Shown piece by piece: positions 17,597 through 25,669 of a DNA stretch of 64,000 bases. Source of the stretch: Burkholderiales bacterium (lineage in GTDB: Bacteria > Pseudomonadota > Gammaproteobacteria > Burkholderiales > Burkholderiaceae_C); contig JAFKGD010000005.1 in assembly GCA_017307855.1 (NCBI GenBank), positions 222,432 through 286,431 on the forward strand. Direction: 5' to 3'. The translations under genes and the position numbers were made by a program. Each line of letters opens with the position of its first letter. Position 1 is the stretch's first letter. The notes below the pieces were generated by a model. It worked only from the letters and a program-made list of their open reading frames with translations, searched no databases and was not told where the DNA came from.

Positions 17597-18236
17597 GCAG
17601 CGCGTTGAGAAGCGCCGTCACGTAGCCGTGCAGCCAGTCGAAGTTCACCGGCTTCTGGCGGAACAGTGTGCCCGGCGGCAGACCGCCGCGCGCCGTCACG
17701 GCGTCTTCCTGCATGCCGGTGATGACCAGCACCTGCATGTTGGACAGCAGCGGGTTGCGGCGCAGCACCTTGAGCATTTCCACGCCGTCGACACCGGGCA
17801 TGTCCAGGTCGGTGATGAGCAGGTCGGGACGCAAGGTGGCGATGTCCACCAGCGCTTCCAGGGCCGAACCCATGAGCGACAGGTCGACGTCGAGGCCCCA
17901 TTCCTCGAAACAGGCCTTGAGCAGTTCGCGCGAGTTCTCGTCATCCTCCACCACCAGCACCGACAGGGTGCGCGTGGGCTCGCTGTCGGCGAACTGGGAG
18001 GTGGGCTGGTTGTCGCGGATGTACTGGTTGATCGAGCGCATCGAGATGCGCCGGTGGCCGCCACGGGTCTTCCAGGCTTCGATCTCGCCTTTCTCGACCA
18101 GCGCCTGCACGGTGGCGACCGACATGCCCAGCAGCTTGGCGGCGTACGAGGTGCCGCAGTAACTGTCCTCGCCGATGGTTTCGACGGACAGCGTCGAATC
18201 CTGCTGGGACGGGGCGAAAGACGGTGGCGTGCTCAT
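17577..18236 (-). CDS. Response regulator with N-terminal excisionase-type HTH and C-terminal receiver
   Basis: A 219-residue protein with reversed architecture: residues about 25-75 form a MerR/excisionase-like winged helix (GTSYAAKLLGMSVATVQALV, then GGHRRISMRSIN), and residues about 90-215 are a receiver with the acidic pair in VVEDDE and phospho-acceptor D143 (LITDLDMPG). Most response regulators carry the DNA-binding domain at the C-terminus. It overlaps its partner kinase by 20 bp. A 28-bp AT-rich element 24-51 bp upstream is shared with the other regulator gene in the cluster and is a candidate binding site. Confidence 0.9.
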   Translation of the reverse strand: MSTPPSFAPSQQDSTLSVETIGEDSYCGTSYAAKLLGMSVATVQALVEKGEIEAWKTRGGHRRISMRSINQYIRDNQPTSQFADSEPTRTLSVLVVEDDENSRELLKACFEEWGLDVDLSLMGSALEALVDIATLRPDLLITDLDMPGVDGVEMLKVLRRNPLLSNMQVLVITGMQEDAVTARGGLPPGTLFRQKPVNFDWLHGYVTALLNALRAARGA

Positions 18237-18259
18237 GTTTTATCGGTTTCTGCCAGCAA

Positions 18260-18287
18260 TTTTATCGAATTCATCAGTTTCATCAAA
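18260..18287 (-). promoter_or_regulatory. Shared TGATRAA-repeat element upstream of the HTH-receiver gene
   Basis: Read on the minus strand this 28-mer starts TTTGATGAAACTGATGAA and ends TTCGATAAAA. It contains TGATGAA twice with 9-bp spacing and a third related CGATAAA. It matches 23 of 28 positions in the element at 23157-23184. It also contains a possible -35 (TTGATG) and -10 (TAAAAT) with 16 bp between them. It lies 24-51 bp before the start codon. Confidence 0.6.
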
Positions 18288-18298
18288 ATGAAACGATA

Positions 18299-21200
18299 TC
18301 AGGGGTTTCCCGGCGGGTGGACCGCCATCACCTCATCGGCCAACGCCGCCGAGGGGACCGTGCCGAGCACGAAGCGGAACGTCGCGCCCTGGCCTGGCCG
18401 GGCATCGGCCCAGACGCGGCCCTGGTGGCGCGTGACGATACGGTGCACCGTGGCCAGGCCGATGCCCGTCCCCGGGAACTCGGTCGCGGCATGCAGCCGG
18501 TGGAACACGCCGAACAACTTGTCTGCGTAGGTCATGTCGAAGCCGGCGCCGTTGTCGCGCACGAAGAAGACGCCTTCGTCCTCCACGCCGACCTCGATGC
18601 TGGCATCGGCCGTCTGCGAGGTGAACTTCCATGCGTTGGCCAGCAGGTTCTCCAGCATCACGCGCAACAGGCGCACGTCGCCCCAGCCGATCAGCCCGCC
18701 CTGCACATGAACGCGCACCGAGCGGTGCGGCTCGTTCTGCTGCAGCCGGTCGAGGATGCCGCGCGCGACTTCCGACAGGTCGACGGCCTCGTTGCGCAGA
18801 TTGGCACGGGAGACCTGGGCCAGCGACAACAGGTCTTCGATCAGCTGACCCATGTAGCCGGTGGCCGCCTGGATGCGCTCCAGGTAATGCGGCACGCGCG
18901 ATCCCTCCGCGGGCTGGATCTCCCGCGCCAGCAGCTTGGAGAAACCGTGGATGGTGTTGAGCGGAGAGCGCAGGTCGTGCGAGACGGAGTACGAGAACGC
19001 CTCGAGCTCGCGGTTGGATTCGCGCAGCTGCGCCTCGACCATCTTGGATTCGGTGATGTCTGTGTCGATGCCGACCCAGCAGATCACGCGGCCGGCGTCG
19101 TCGTACACCGGCGCGCCGCGGTACGACATGATGTGGTAGCGGCCGAACTTGTCGCGGATGCGGCGCTCGCCCTTGTAGACCGTGCGGGTCTGGCGCGCTA
19201 CCACCCAGTTGGCCAGGGAGTTGTCGCGGTCTTCGGGATGGATCACATCCACCCAGCGGTTGCCCCCGAGCCAGTAGTCCGACGTGCCCCCCACCAGCTC
19301 GTACCAGTTGCGGTTGAAGTAGGTGACGCCCTTGCCCGACTCGTAGCTCCAGATGATCTGCGGCGCCTGGTCGGTGACGGCGCGGTAGCGCGCCTGCTCG
19401 CGCATCAGCTCCAGCGTGCGCTCGTGCACCTTGCGCTCCAGTCCGCTGTTGAGCGCGCGCACTTCCTCGAGCAGCGTCACGTTTTCCAGCGCGATCGAAG
19501 CGAGCTGTGCCATTTCCATCGCCACGTACTCGTCCTGCAGCGAGAACTCGCCCTCGTACTTGTCGGTGAGTTGAAGCACACCGATGTTCTCGCCGCGCCG
19601 GTTGGTCAGCGGCACGCCAAGCCAGGCCCGCATTGGCGGGTGCGCCACGCCTTCCAGTCCGGACGGCCAGCGCGGATGGGCGCGCAGCGCCGCGTCGGAC
19701 AGCCGCAGCGGCCGGTTGGTCTCGCGCACCACGTCGTGGATGCCACCGTCGGGCGGCTCGTACGAATGGCCGCGCCAGTCGTCGTAGCGATCGGACATCG
19801 AGGTGGCATGCACCGCATGGGCCCAGTCGCCGCCGTGCACCAGGCTGATCACGCACTGATGCGCGCGGATCACCGCACGGGCCTGCTCGACGACTTCATG
19901 GAGGGTGCCCTGCAAGGTCTGGTGCGACAGCACCATCTGGGTGGCATCGGTGGCGCGCTGCAACGTGAACAGGTGCTCCTGCAGGTTCTGTTCGGCCTGC
20001 ACGCGGGTGATGTCGTGGATGACGGCGAAGCGCGCATCGATGCCGCCATAGCGCACCGGGTTGGACATCACGTCCACCGGGAACTCGCTGCCGTCGCGGC
20101 GGCGGTGCGTCCAGCCTTCCGCCACGCCCTGGTAGCCCTCGCGGATGCGGCGTTCCATGCGCTCCCGGTCGCGTTCGGGCCGCATGTCCATCAGCGTGAG
20201 GCCCACCATCTCCTCGCGGCTGTAGCCATATTGCTGCAGCACGGCATTGTTGACGGCCAGCAGGCGGCCCGTGTTCTCCTCGAACACCCACATCGGCATC
20301 GGGCCGTGCTCGAAGAGCGCCTGCAGGCGCTCCTCGCTTTCGGCGAGGGCCGTTTCGGCGCGCTTGCGGTCGGTGATGTCGCGGCCCACCAGGATCAGGT
20401 CGCCCGCCCCCGCCTGCTGGTCGCCGAAGGGAACGACGTCGAACTCCAGCCAGATCTCGGCACCGGCACGCGTGTAGGCCAGCAGTTCCTGGCGTACCGC
20501 CTGCCGGCCGTTGACGGCGGCCTCCAGGTGCGCGCGCGCCTGCGGGCAGGTGCCGGCACCATCCAGCCACGGCATCGGCTGGCCGGTGACGGCGTCCGAC
20601 GAATGACCGGTGAGCCGCTCGAAGGCCGGGTTGGCGTAGAGCACACGTGCCGCCGGCGCCTCGTGCCCGTCATCGCCGCGCGCGGGCTCCACGCGCGCGA
20701 TGACCACGATGTCGTTGATGTGCTCCACGGCGTTGCGCAGCAGCAGCAGTTCGGCCTGCGACTTCTTGCGCTGCGTGATGTCCTGGATTACGCCCGAGCG
20801 CTTGACGGCCTCGCCGCCCGCGCCGCGGTACACCTGGCCGCGCTTGAGCATCCAGCGCACCGAGCCGTCGGGCATCTGCACGCGGAACTCGATGTCCACC
20901 GTGCCCTCGCGCCGGGCCGCGGTACGGCGATGCTCCGTGAAAGCCTCGACGTCGTCGGGATGGAGGCGCGCCAGCAGCGCGGCGTCGCCTTCGCGCGCAT
21001 CGGCGCGCGTGAGGCCGAACATTTCATAGACCTCGTCGGACCACCAGCTTTCACCGGTGCGCAAGTCCTGCTCCCAGTTGCCGATGCGGCCCACGCGCAG
21101 GGCATCCACCAGGCGGCGCTGCGTCTCGCGCAGGCGGGCATAGATGCGCGCTTCCTGCATCTCGGCCTTGCGCAGTTCGGTGATGTCGCTGAAGACGACC

Positions 21201-22654
21201 AGTCCGCCAATCAGTTCTCCGCCCGCGCCGGTGAGCGGGCGATAGCTGCAGCGCAGCACGCATCCGCCGGGCACGAGGTCGTTGCGCACGGCGATGTCGG
21301 CCTGACCCGATTCGCCCTGCATGGCGCGATGCAGCGGCTGCTCTTCCAACTCGAGCTCGCGCTGGGAATCAGGGACGAACAGGCCGAACTTCGCCGTCCA
21401 GGCCTTCGGCTCGCCCATGTTGGCGACGATCGGGAAGATGCTGGCGGCGGTGGCGTTGTAGAGCAGCAGGTTGCCCTGGAGATCGGCCGCCCACAGGCCT
21501 TCGTGCATGCTGTTGAAGACCAGCGCCTGCGTGGCCTGCGCCTGGTGGCTGCGCCGCAACTCGTCCTGCAGTGCTTCCTGCCGCTGTTGCAAGGCATCGG
21601 CCATGTGGTCGAGGGCGGCACCCACGCGCACCAGCTCGTCCGCCGTGGCGCCATCGAACGTGCCCACGCGCTCGGTGAGCGCGCCGGCAGCCACACGGTC
21701 CGCGGTATCCAGGATGCGGCGCACCGGCCGCGTCAGCGCCCGGCCGCCCAGCCGCCAGGCCAGGCCCGCACCCAGTGCAGTGAGCAGCAGGAGCAGCAGC
21801 ACTTCGGTGTAGAGCGCACGCATGCTCGGACCCACCACCTGCGCGCGGTCCAGGCTGATCGAGGCCATGAGCCGCGAGCCTGCCTCGCCAGCCGCTGGCG
21901 CGAACGCGTAGATGCGCTCCTGCCCGCCCGGATCCACTCCCTCGACTACGCCGGCCTCGCCTTGCTGCACGGCGCGGCGCATCACCTCGGCGCGTACCGT
22001 CTCGCCGACCTCGATCGATTCCCCCGCCTGTGCAGCCAGAACGGTGCCATGGCGATCGACCACCGTGAGGCGTGCCCCCGGCGGCAGCCGGACGTCGGTC
22101 AGCCGTTCGGCCAGCCCGGCGAGATCGAGCGACAGGTAGATCACACCGGTGGGCACTCCCTGGGCATCGCGCTGCGGCAGGCCGAAGCCCAGCGCCTTCA
22201 CACCACTCACGCGCCCCTGCATGTATTCGCCCACAGCGAAGTCGTCATGCACCAGCGCTTCGCGGAAGTAGAGACGGTCGCCAACATTCAGGCCGATGGC
22301 CGCGCGTGCACGGCCGCTGCAGCGGATCACGCCGTCGAGGCCCACCAGGCCGACGTCGGCATAGTGGGGAAAGCGCTCGACCACGTGCGCGAGGTAGTTC
22401 TCGCAGCGCCGCGTATCGCCTTCGCGCAGTTCGGCCGAACTGGCCACGGCTGTGAGCAGGCCGCGCGCCGCGTCGGAGACGCCCGCCAGGCTGCTGGCTG
22501 CGAGCGACACAGATAACTCGAGGCCGGCGCGCGAAGCGTCCAGCGCCCGACGCGCGTCGCGCAGCGAGGTGACGATGGAGAACGCCACCAGCGGCAGCAC
22601 GGCCACCAGGACGAGCAGCGCCAGGCGCGCCTGCAGCTTGCGATGCAGCTTCAC
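18299..22654 (-). CDS. Large membrane sensor histidine kinase: Cache-HAMP-PAS4-GAF-PAS-HisKA-HATPase
   Basis: A 1451-residue protein starting at GTG 22654. Order: transmembrane helix (8-29), extracytoplasmic Cache-like sensor (about 35-270), second helix (about 280-300), HAMP (about 300-360), four PAS domains (about 375-495, 510-630, 640-765, 775-890), GAF (about 900-1060), a fifth PAS (about 1090-1205), HisKA with H1226 in SVSHDLRSPL, and HATPase with DNGAGFD and GTGIGLATV. It has no receiver or Hpt domain, so it should pass phosphate to a separate regulator, most simply the receiver gene 36 bp upstream. The number of PAS modules is high. The signals are unknown. Confidence 0.9.
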   Translation of the reverse strand: MKLHRKLQARLALLVLVAVLPLVAFSIVTSLRDARRALDASRAGLELSVSLAASSLAGVSDAARGLLTAVASSAELREGDTRRCENYLAHVVERFPHYADVGLVGLDGVIRCSGRARAAIGLNVGDRLYFREALVHDDFAVGEYMQGRVSGVKALGFGLPQRDAQGVPTGVIYLSLDLAGLAERLTDVRLPPGARLTVVDRHGTVLAAQAGESIEVGETVRAEVMRRAVQQGEAGVVEGVDPGGQERIYAFAPAAGEAGSRLMASISLDRAQVVGPSMRALYTEVLLLLLLTALGAGLAWRLGGRALTRPVRRILDTADRVAAGALTERVGTFDGATADELVRVGAALDHMADALQQRQEALQDELRRSHQAQATQALVFNSMHEGLWAADLQGNLLLYNATAASIFPIVANMGEPKAWTAKFGLFVPDSQRELELEEQPLHRAMQGESGQADIAVRNDLVPGGCVLRCSYRPLTGAGGELIGGLVVFSDITELRKAEMQEARIYARLRETQRRLVDALRVGRIGNWEQDLRTGESWWSDEVYEMFGLTRADAREGDAALLARLHPDDVEAFTEHRRTAARREGTVDIEFRVQMPDGSVRWMLKRGQVYRGAGGEAVKRSGVIQDITQRKKSQAELLLLRNAVEHINDIVVIARVEPARGDDGHEAPAARVLYANPAFERLTGHSSDAVTGQPMPWLDGAGTCPQARAHLEAAVNGRQAVRQELLAYTRAGAEIWLEFDVVPFGDQQAGAGDLILVGRDITDRKRAETALAESEERLQALFEHGPMPMWVFEENTGRLLAVNNAVLQQYGYSREEMVGLTLMDMRPERDRERMERRIREGYQGVAEGWTHRRRDGSEFPVDVMSNPVRYGGIDARFAVIHDITRVQAEQNLQEHLFTLQRATDATQMVLSHQTLQGTLHEVVEQARAVIRAHQCVISLVHGGDWAHAVHATSMSDRYDDWRGHSYEPPDGGIHDVVRETNRPLRLSDAALRAHPRWPSGLEGVAHPPMRAWLGVPLTNRRGENIGVLQLTDKYEGEFSLQDEYVAMEMAQLASIALENVTLLEEVRALNSGLERKVHERTLELMREQARYRAVTDQAPQIIWSYESGKGVTYFNRNWYELVGGTSDYWLGGNRWVDVIHPEDRDNSLANWVVARQTRTVYKGERRIRDKFGRYHIMSYRGAPVYDDAGRVICWVGIDTDITESKMVEAQLRESNRELEAFSYSVSHDLRSPLNTIHGFSKLLAREIQPAEGSRVPHYLERIQAATGYMGQLIEDLLSLAQVSRANLRNEAVDLSEVARGILDRLQQNEPHRSVRVHVQGGLIGWGDVRLLRVMLENLLANAWKFTSQTADASIEVGVEDEGVFFVRDNGAGFDMTYADKLFGVFHRLHAATEFPGTGIGLATVHRIVTRHQGRVWADARPGQGATFRFVLGTVPSAALADEVMAVHPPGNP

Positions 22655-22690
22655 ACGGAGGAAACGGTCGGCAGCGGGTCGCGGCGCGCT

Positions 22691-23131
22691 TCAGCGCGGC
22701 GGACGGCTTTCGTTGACGAGCAGCCAGTACACCTTCACCTGGCGCAGCTTGTCGGTGAACTCACCGAAATCGACGGGCTTGCGCACGAAGCTGTTGGCCC
22801 CGTTCCTGTAGCTGGCGATGATGTCTTCTTCCTCGCTGGACGAGGTGAGCATGACCACCGGCACGAAGGCCGTGCGCGGATCTGCGCGCATGCGCTGCAG
22901 CACCTCGAGACCCGTGAGCTTGGGCAACTTCAGGTCGAGCAGCACCACTTCAGGCTGCACCGTGACGTCGCGGCCCGCGTGCTTGCCTTCGCCGAACAGG
23001 TAATCCAGTGCCTCGACCCCATCGTGGGCAACCGCAATCTGGTTGCGGATGCCGTTCTCCTGCAGCGTCAGCAGGGTGAGTTCGAGGTGGTCGGGGTTGT
23101 CCTCGACGACCAGAATGGTTTTTTCCTTCAT
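22691..23131 (-). CDS. Single-domain response regulator (Rcp1-like)
   Basis: A 146-residue lone receiver: acidic residues in VVEDNPDH, phospho-acceptor D66 in VVLLDLKLPK, Thr/Ser in MLTSSSEE and Lys in VRKPVDF. The LELTLLTLQENG and KLPKLTGLEVL segments are typical of Rcp1-type receivers that pair with phytochrome-like kinases. It precedes the large kinase by 36 bp and carries upstream the same 28-bp element as the HTH-receiver gene. Confidence 0.92.
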   Translation of the reverse strand: MKEKTILVVEDNPDHLELTLLTLQENGIRNQIAVAHDGVEALDYLFGEGKHAGRDVTVQPEVVLLDLKLPKLTGLEVLQRMRADPRTAFVPVVMLTSSSEEEDIIASYRNGANSFVRKPVDFGEFTDKLRQVKVYWLLVNESRPPR

Positions 23132-23156
23132 GCGCGTCCTCAGCAGCCTTTCAGGG

Positions 23157-23184
23157 TTTTGGCGAATTTATCAGATTTATCAAA
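23157..23184 (-). promoter_or_regulatory. Shared TGATRAA-repeat element upstream of the Rcp1-like regulator
   Basis: On the minus strand it starts TTTGATAAATCTGATAAA and ends TTCGCCAAAA. It matches 23 of 28 positions in the element at 18260-18287 and sits 26-53 bp before its start codon, almost the same distance. The surrounding 70 bp are strikingly AT-rich for this chromosome. Confidence 0.6.
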
Positions 23185-23234
23185 TTTGCACCAGCATTCG
23201 CAATTTCCTCGAATTTCAGGCAAGCCGCAGGACC

Positions 23235-24152
23235 TCACAGCAGGGGGACCGCTTCGTCCCTGAGCTGGCCTCTGAGCACCTCGTAATCGGGCACCACGGT
23301 GCGCACGGTGTCCCAGAAGCGCGGGCTGTGGTCCATCACGCGCAGGTGACTCAGCTCGTGCGCCACCACGTAGTCGATCACCGGCAGGCGGAAATGGATC
23401 AGCCGCCAGTTGAGCCGGATCGAGCCATCGGCGCTGGCGCTTCCCCATCGCGTGCTCGCACTCGACAGCGCCAGCTTGTGCCACTTCACGCCCAGCAACG
23501 GCGCGAAATGGTCGAGCCGCTCGATGAACACGCGGCGGGCCTGGCGCATCAGCCAGGCCTGCGCGGCATCGCGGATCTGCGCGGGCTCGGCCTGCTGCGG
23601 CAAGGACAGGCGCAGCGTGAGGCGAGGCGCACCGGGCGGCGCATCGGCCGCCGTATCGAGCACGGCGCCGCCACGCGCGGCCTGCCGGGAATCGAGCGCG
23701 AGCACCACGGTCTCCCCCATGAACGGCAGCGTCGCGCCGTCGCGCCAGTCGATGCGGCCCGCCTCGGCGCGCTGGTGGCGCTCGCGCTGCTCGCCGAGCT
23801 TGCGCACGATCCAGCCCGCTTTTTCCTGCAGTGCCGCCTCCACGTCGCCCAGCGCGACCCAGCGCGGCGCGCTGACCACGAGCCCTTCCACGCCGATGGC
23901 GAAACCGATGGTGCGGCGGCGCCCGCGCCGGAATTCATACTCGACGTGCGTGCCCTGCAGCACGGTGCGCCGCGTGGCGCGCGGATGCGTGAAGCGGGCA
24001 GGCGCCAGCACGTCGGCCAGCGGCTGGGCGGGTACGGCCGGCACGGCGGCTTCGGGCAACGGCACCGCAGGTGGGACGGCTACAGCGGCCGGCGGCTTCG
24101 GTTCGGCACGGAGGTCGAAGCCGTCCAGCACCAACTGGATGAACCGCTGCAT
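23235..24152 (-). CDS. YgjP/DUF45-type zinc metallopeptidase
   Basis: A protein of 305 residues from ATG 24152. The zinc motif is VVAHELSHLRVMDHSPRFW: HExxH plus a downstream His, the pattern of the YgjP/SprT-like (M48-related) family. The N-terminal 60 residues are Ala/Pro-rich and low in complexity. The central part (GFAIGVEGLVVSAPRW, SASTRWGSAS) is diagnostic of DUF45. It starts 26 bp after plsC, an arrangement common in this order. Cellular role unknown. Confidence 0.88.
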   Translation of the reverse strand: MQRFIQLVLDGFDLRAEPKPPAAVAVPPAVPLPEAAVPAVPAQPLADVLAPARFTHPRATRRTVLQGTHVEYEFRRGRRRTIGFAIGVEGLVVSAPRWVALGDVEAALQEKAGWIVRKLGEQRERHQRAEAGRIDWRDGATLPFMGETVVLALDSRQAARGGAVLDTAADAPPGAPRLTLRLSLPQQAEPAQIRDAAQAWLMRQARRVFIERLDHFAPLLGVKWHKLALSSASTRWGSASADGSIRLNWRLIHFRLPVIDYVVAHELSHLRVMDHSPRFWDTVRTVVPDYEVLRGQLRDEAVPLL

Positions 24153-24178
24153 GGTGGATGCCGGATCGGCCAGGCGGC

Positions 24179-24934
24179 TCAGCCCCCGGCGCGGCGCTCG
24201 CCCGCGTAGGCTTCGGGATCGAGGCGACGCATCTCGGCCTCGATCCAGTCCTGCACCTCGCGCATCAGCTCTTCGGGATCGCGCCCGGCGCTCGGAATGG
24301 GCTGCCCGATGGAGACGTCGACCACGCCCGGGTACTTGATGAAGGCCTTGCGCGGCCAGCATTTGGCCGAGCTCACGGCGATCGGCACCACGGGTGCACC
24401 GGTGGCCACGGCCAGGCGCGTGCCGCCGGTCTTGTAGTTGCCAACCTGACCGCGCGGAATGCGCGTGCCTTCGGGAAACATGATGATCCAGGTGCCCTGC
24501 GCCAGCAGCCGGCGGCCCTGCTCCACCACCTTGTTGAAGGCCTGCGTGCGCTGGCTGCGGTCGATGTGGATCATGTCCAGCCGGCCGATGGCCCAGCCGA
24601 AGAACGGGATGTAGAGCAGTTCCTTCTTGAACACGTAGGCCAGCGGGTGCGGCATCAGTGTCGGCATGAGGAAGGTCTCGAGCGTGGACTGGTGCTTGAC
24701 CAGCAGGATCGCCGCGCTGCTGTTGCCTTGCGGCAGGTTTTCCATGCCGCTCACACGTGTGCGCACGCCGCAGATGAGGCGAAGCGCATTCATCACCAGC
24801 ACCAGCCAGGCGCGCGCGATGCGATAGAGCGGCTCCCCGCGCACGAACAGGCAGGCGACGAGGATGGCGATCGCGTACGGCACGACGGTCACCAGCATGA
24901 CCAGCAGATGGAGGATGGAGCGCAGCAGGGCCAT
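24179..24934 (-). CDS. plsC: 1-acyl-sn-glycerol-3-phosphate acyltransferase (PlsC)
   Basis: A 251-residue membrane protein with an N-terminal hydrophobic segment, motif I KHQSTLETF and motif III MFPEGTRIPRG. Motif I reads HxxxxE rather than the textbook HxxxxD; I have seen this glutamate in other proteobacterial members, so I do not take it as inactivation. It acylates lysophosphatidate to phosphatidate. It is part of the glyQ-glyS-gmhB-plsC-DUF45 block. Confidence 0.9.
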   Translation of the reverse strand: MALLRSILHLLVMLVTVVPYAIAILVACLFVRGEPLYRIARAWLVLVMNALRLICGVRTRVSGMENLPQGNSSAAILLVKHQSTLETFLMPTLMPHPLAYVFKKELLYIPFFGWAIGRLDMIHIDRSQRTQAFNKVVEQGRRLLAQGTWIIMFPEGTRIPRGQVGNYKTGGTRLAVATGAPVVPIAVSSAKCWPRKAFIKYPGVVDVSIGQPIPSAGRDPEELMREVQDWIEAEMRRLDPEAYAGERRAGG

Positions 24935-25003
24935 GGAGATTGTGTTCGCGGTGGAGAGGGTAGGGATTGGTGCGTCACCGGCCCGGCCGGCAACGGCGCG
25001 GGT

Positions 25004-25609
25004 TCAGGCGTCGGCGCGCGGCGGGGCGAGGCGCGCGCGGCGCTCCTCCCGCGCGATCAGGTAGCGGGCGAAGCTGGCGAGGTCTTCGTGCACCAGCGTG
25101 CCGGCCGGGAAGTCGGGCGACAGCGGCACGTTGCGCCAGGCCACGCCCTTGCCGGTGAGGATCAGGTGAGGCTCGCAGCCGGCGGCGGCACCGGCCTGCA
25201 GGTCGCGCACGCTGTCGCCAGCCGCGGGCACGCCGGTCAGGTCCACGCCGAAGCGCTCGCCGATCTGCACGAACAGGCCGGGCTTGGGCTTGCGGCATTC
25301 GCAACCCTCTTCGGGCGCGTGGGGGCAGTAGAAGACGGCTTCGACGCGGCCGCCCGCCGTGGCCAGCAGCTTGTACATGCGGGCATGCATGGCGTTGAGC
25401 GCCGCGACATCGAACAGCCCGCGCCCCAGCCCCGACTGGTTGGAGGCGATCACCACCTGCCAGCCCGCATGGTTCAGCCGCGCGATGGCCTCGAGCGCGC
25501 CGGGCAGCGGGATCCACTCCTCCGGCGACTTGACGAACTCGTCGCTGTCCTGATTGATCGTGCCATCGCGATCCAGGATGACGAGCTTCACCGCTTGCCG
25601 ATCAGGCAT
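25004..25609 (-). CDS. gmhB: D-glycero-beta-D-manno-heptose 1,7-bisphosphate 7-phosphatase
   Basis: A protein of 201 residues from ATG 25609, preferred over ATG 25648, which lacks a ribosome-binding site; GAAGGG precedes 25609. HAD motif I is LDRDGTINQDS, motif II is ASNQSG, and the zinc-binding loop of GmhB is visible as CPHAPEEGCECRKPKPG. It removes the 7-phosphate in ADP-heptose synthesis for the LPS inner core. It sits between glyS and plsC. Confidence 0.92.
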   Translation of the reverse strand: MPDRQAVKLVILDRDGTINQDSDEFVKSPEEWIPLPGALEAIARLNHAGWQVVIASNQSGLGRGLFDVAALNAMHARMYKLLATAGGRVEAVFYCPHAPEEGCECRKPKPGLFVQIGERFGVDLTGVPAAGDSVRDLQAGAAAGCEPHLILTGKGVAWRNVPLSPDFPAGTLVHEDLASFARYLIAREERRARLAPPRADA

Positions 25610-25669
25610 GGGCCGCCCTTCGCGCCCCGGCCGCGTGGCAGGGCTCATCTTGGAAGCGGCCGTGGCGCG

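Noticed and set aside
18224-22516. 1430-codon open frame on the + strand
   Set aside because: Mirror of the large histidine kinase gene; translation is low-complexity His/Arg/Gln-rich. The kinase domains on the other strand are unambiguous.
24690-24715. PlsC inactivated because motif I has Glu in place of Asp
   Set aside because: The rest of the enzyme is intact and I have seen HxxxxE in other proteobacterial PlsC proteins, so loss of function is not supported.
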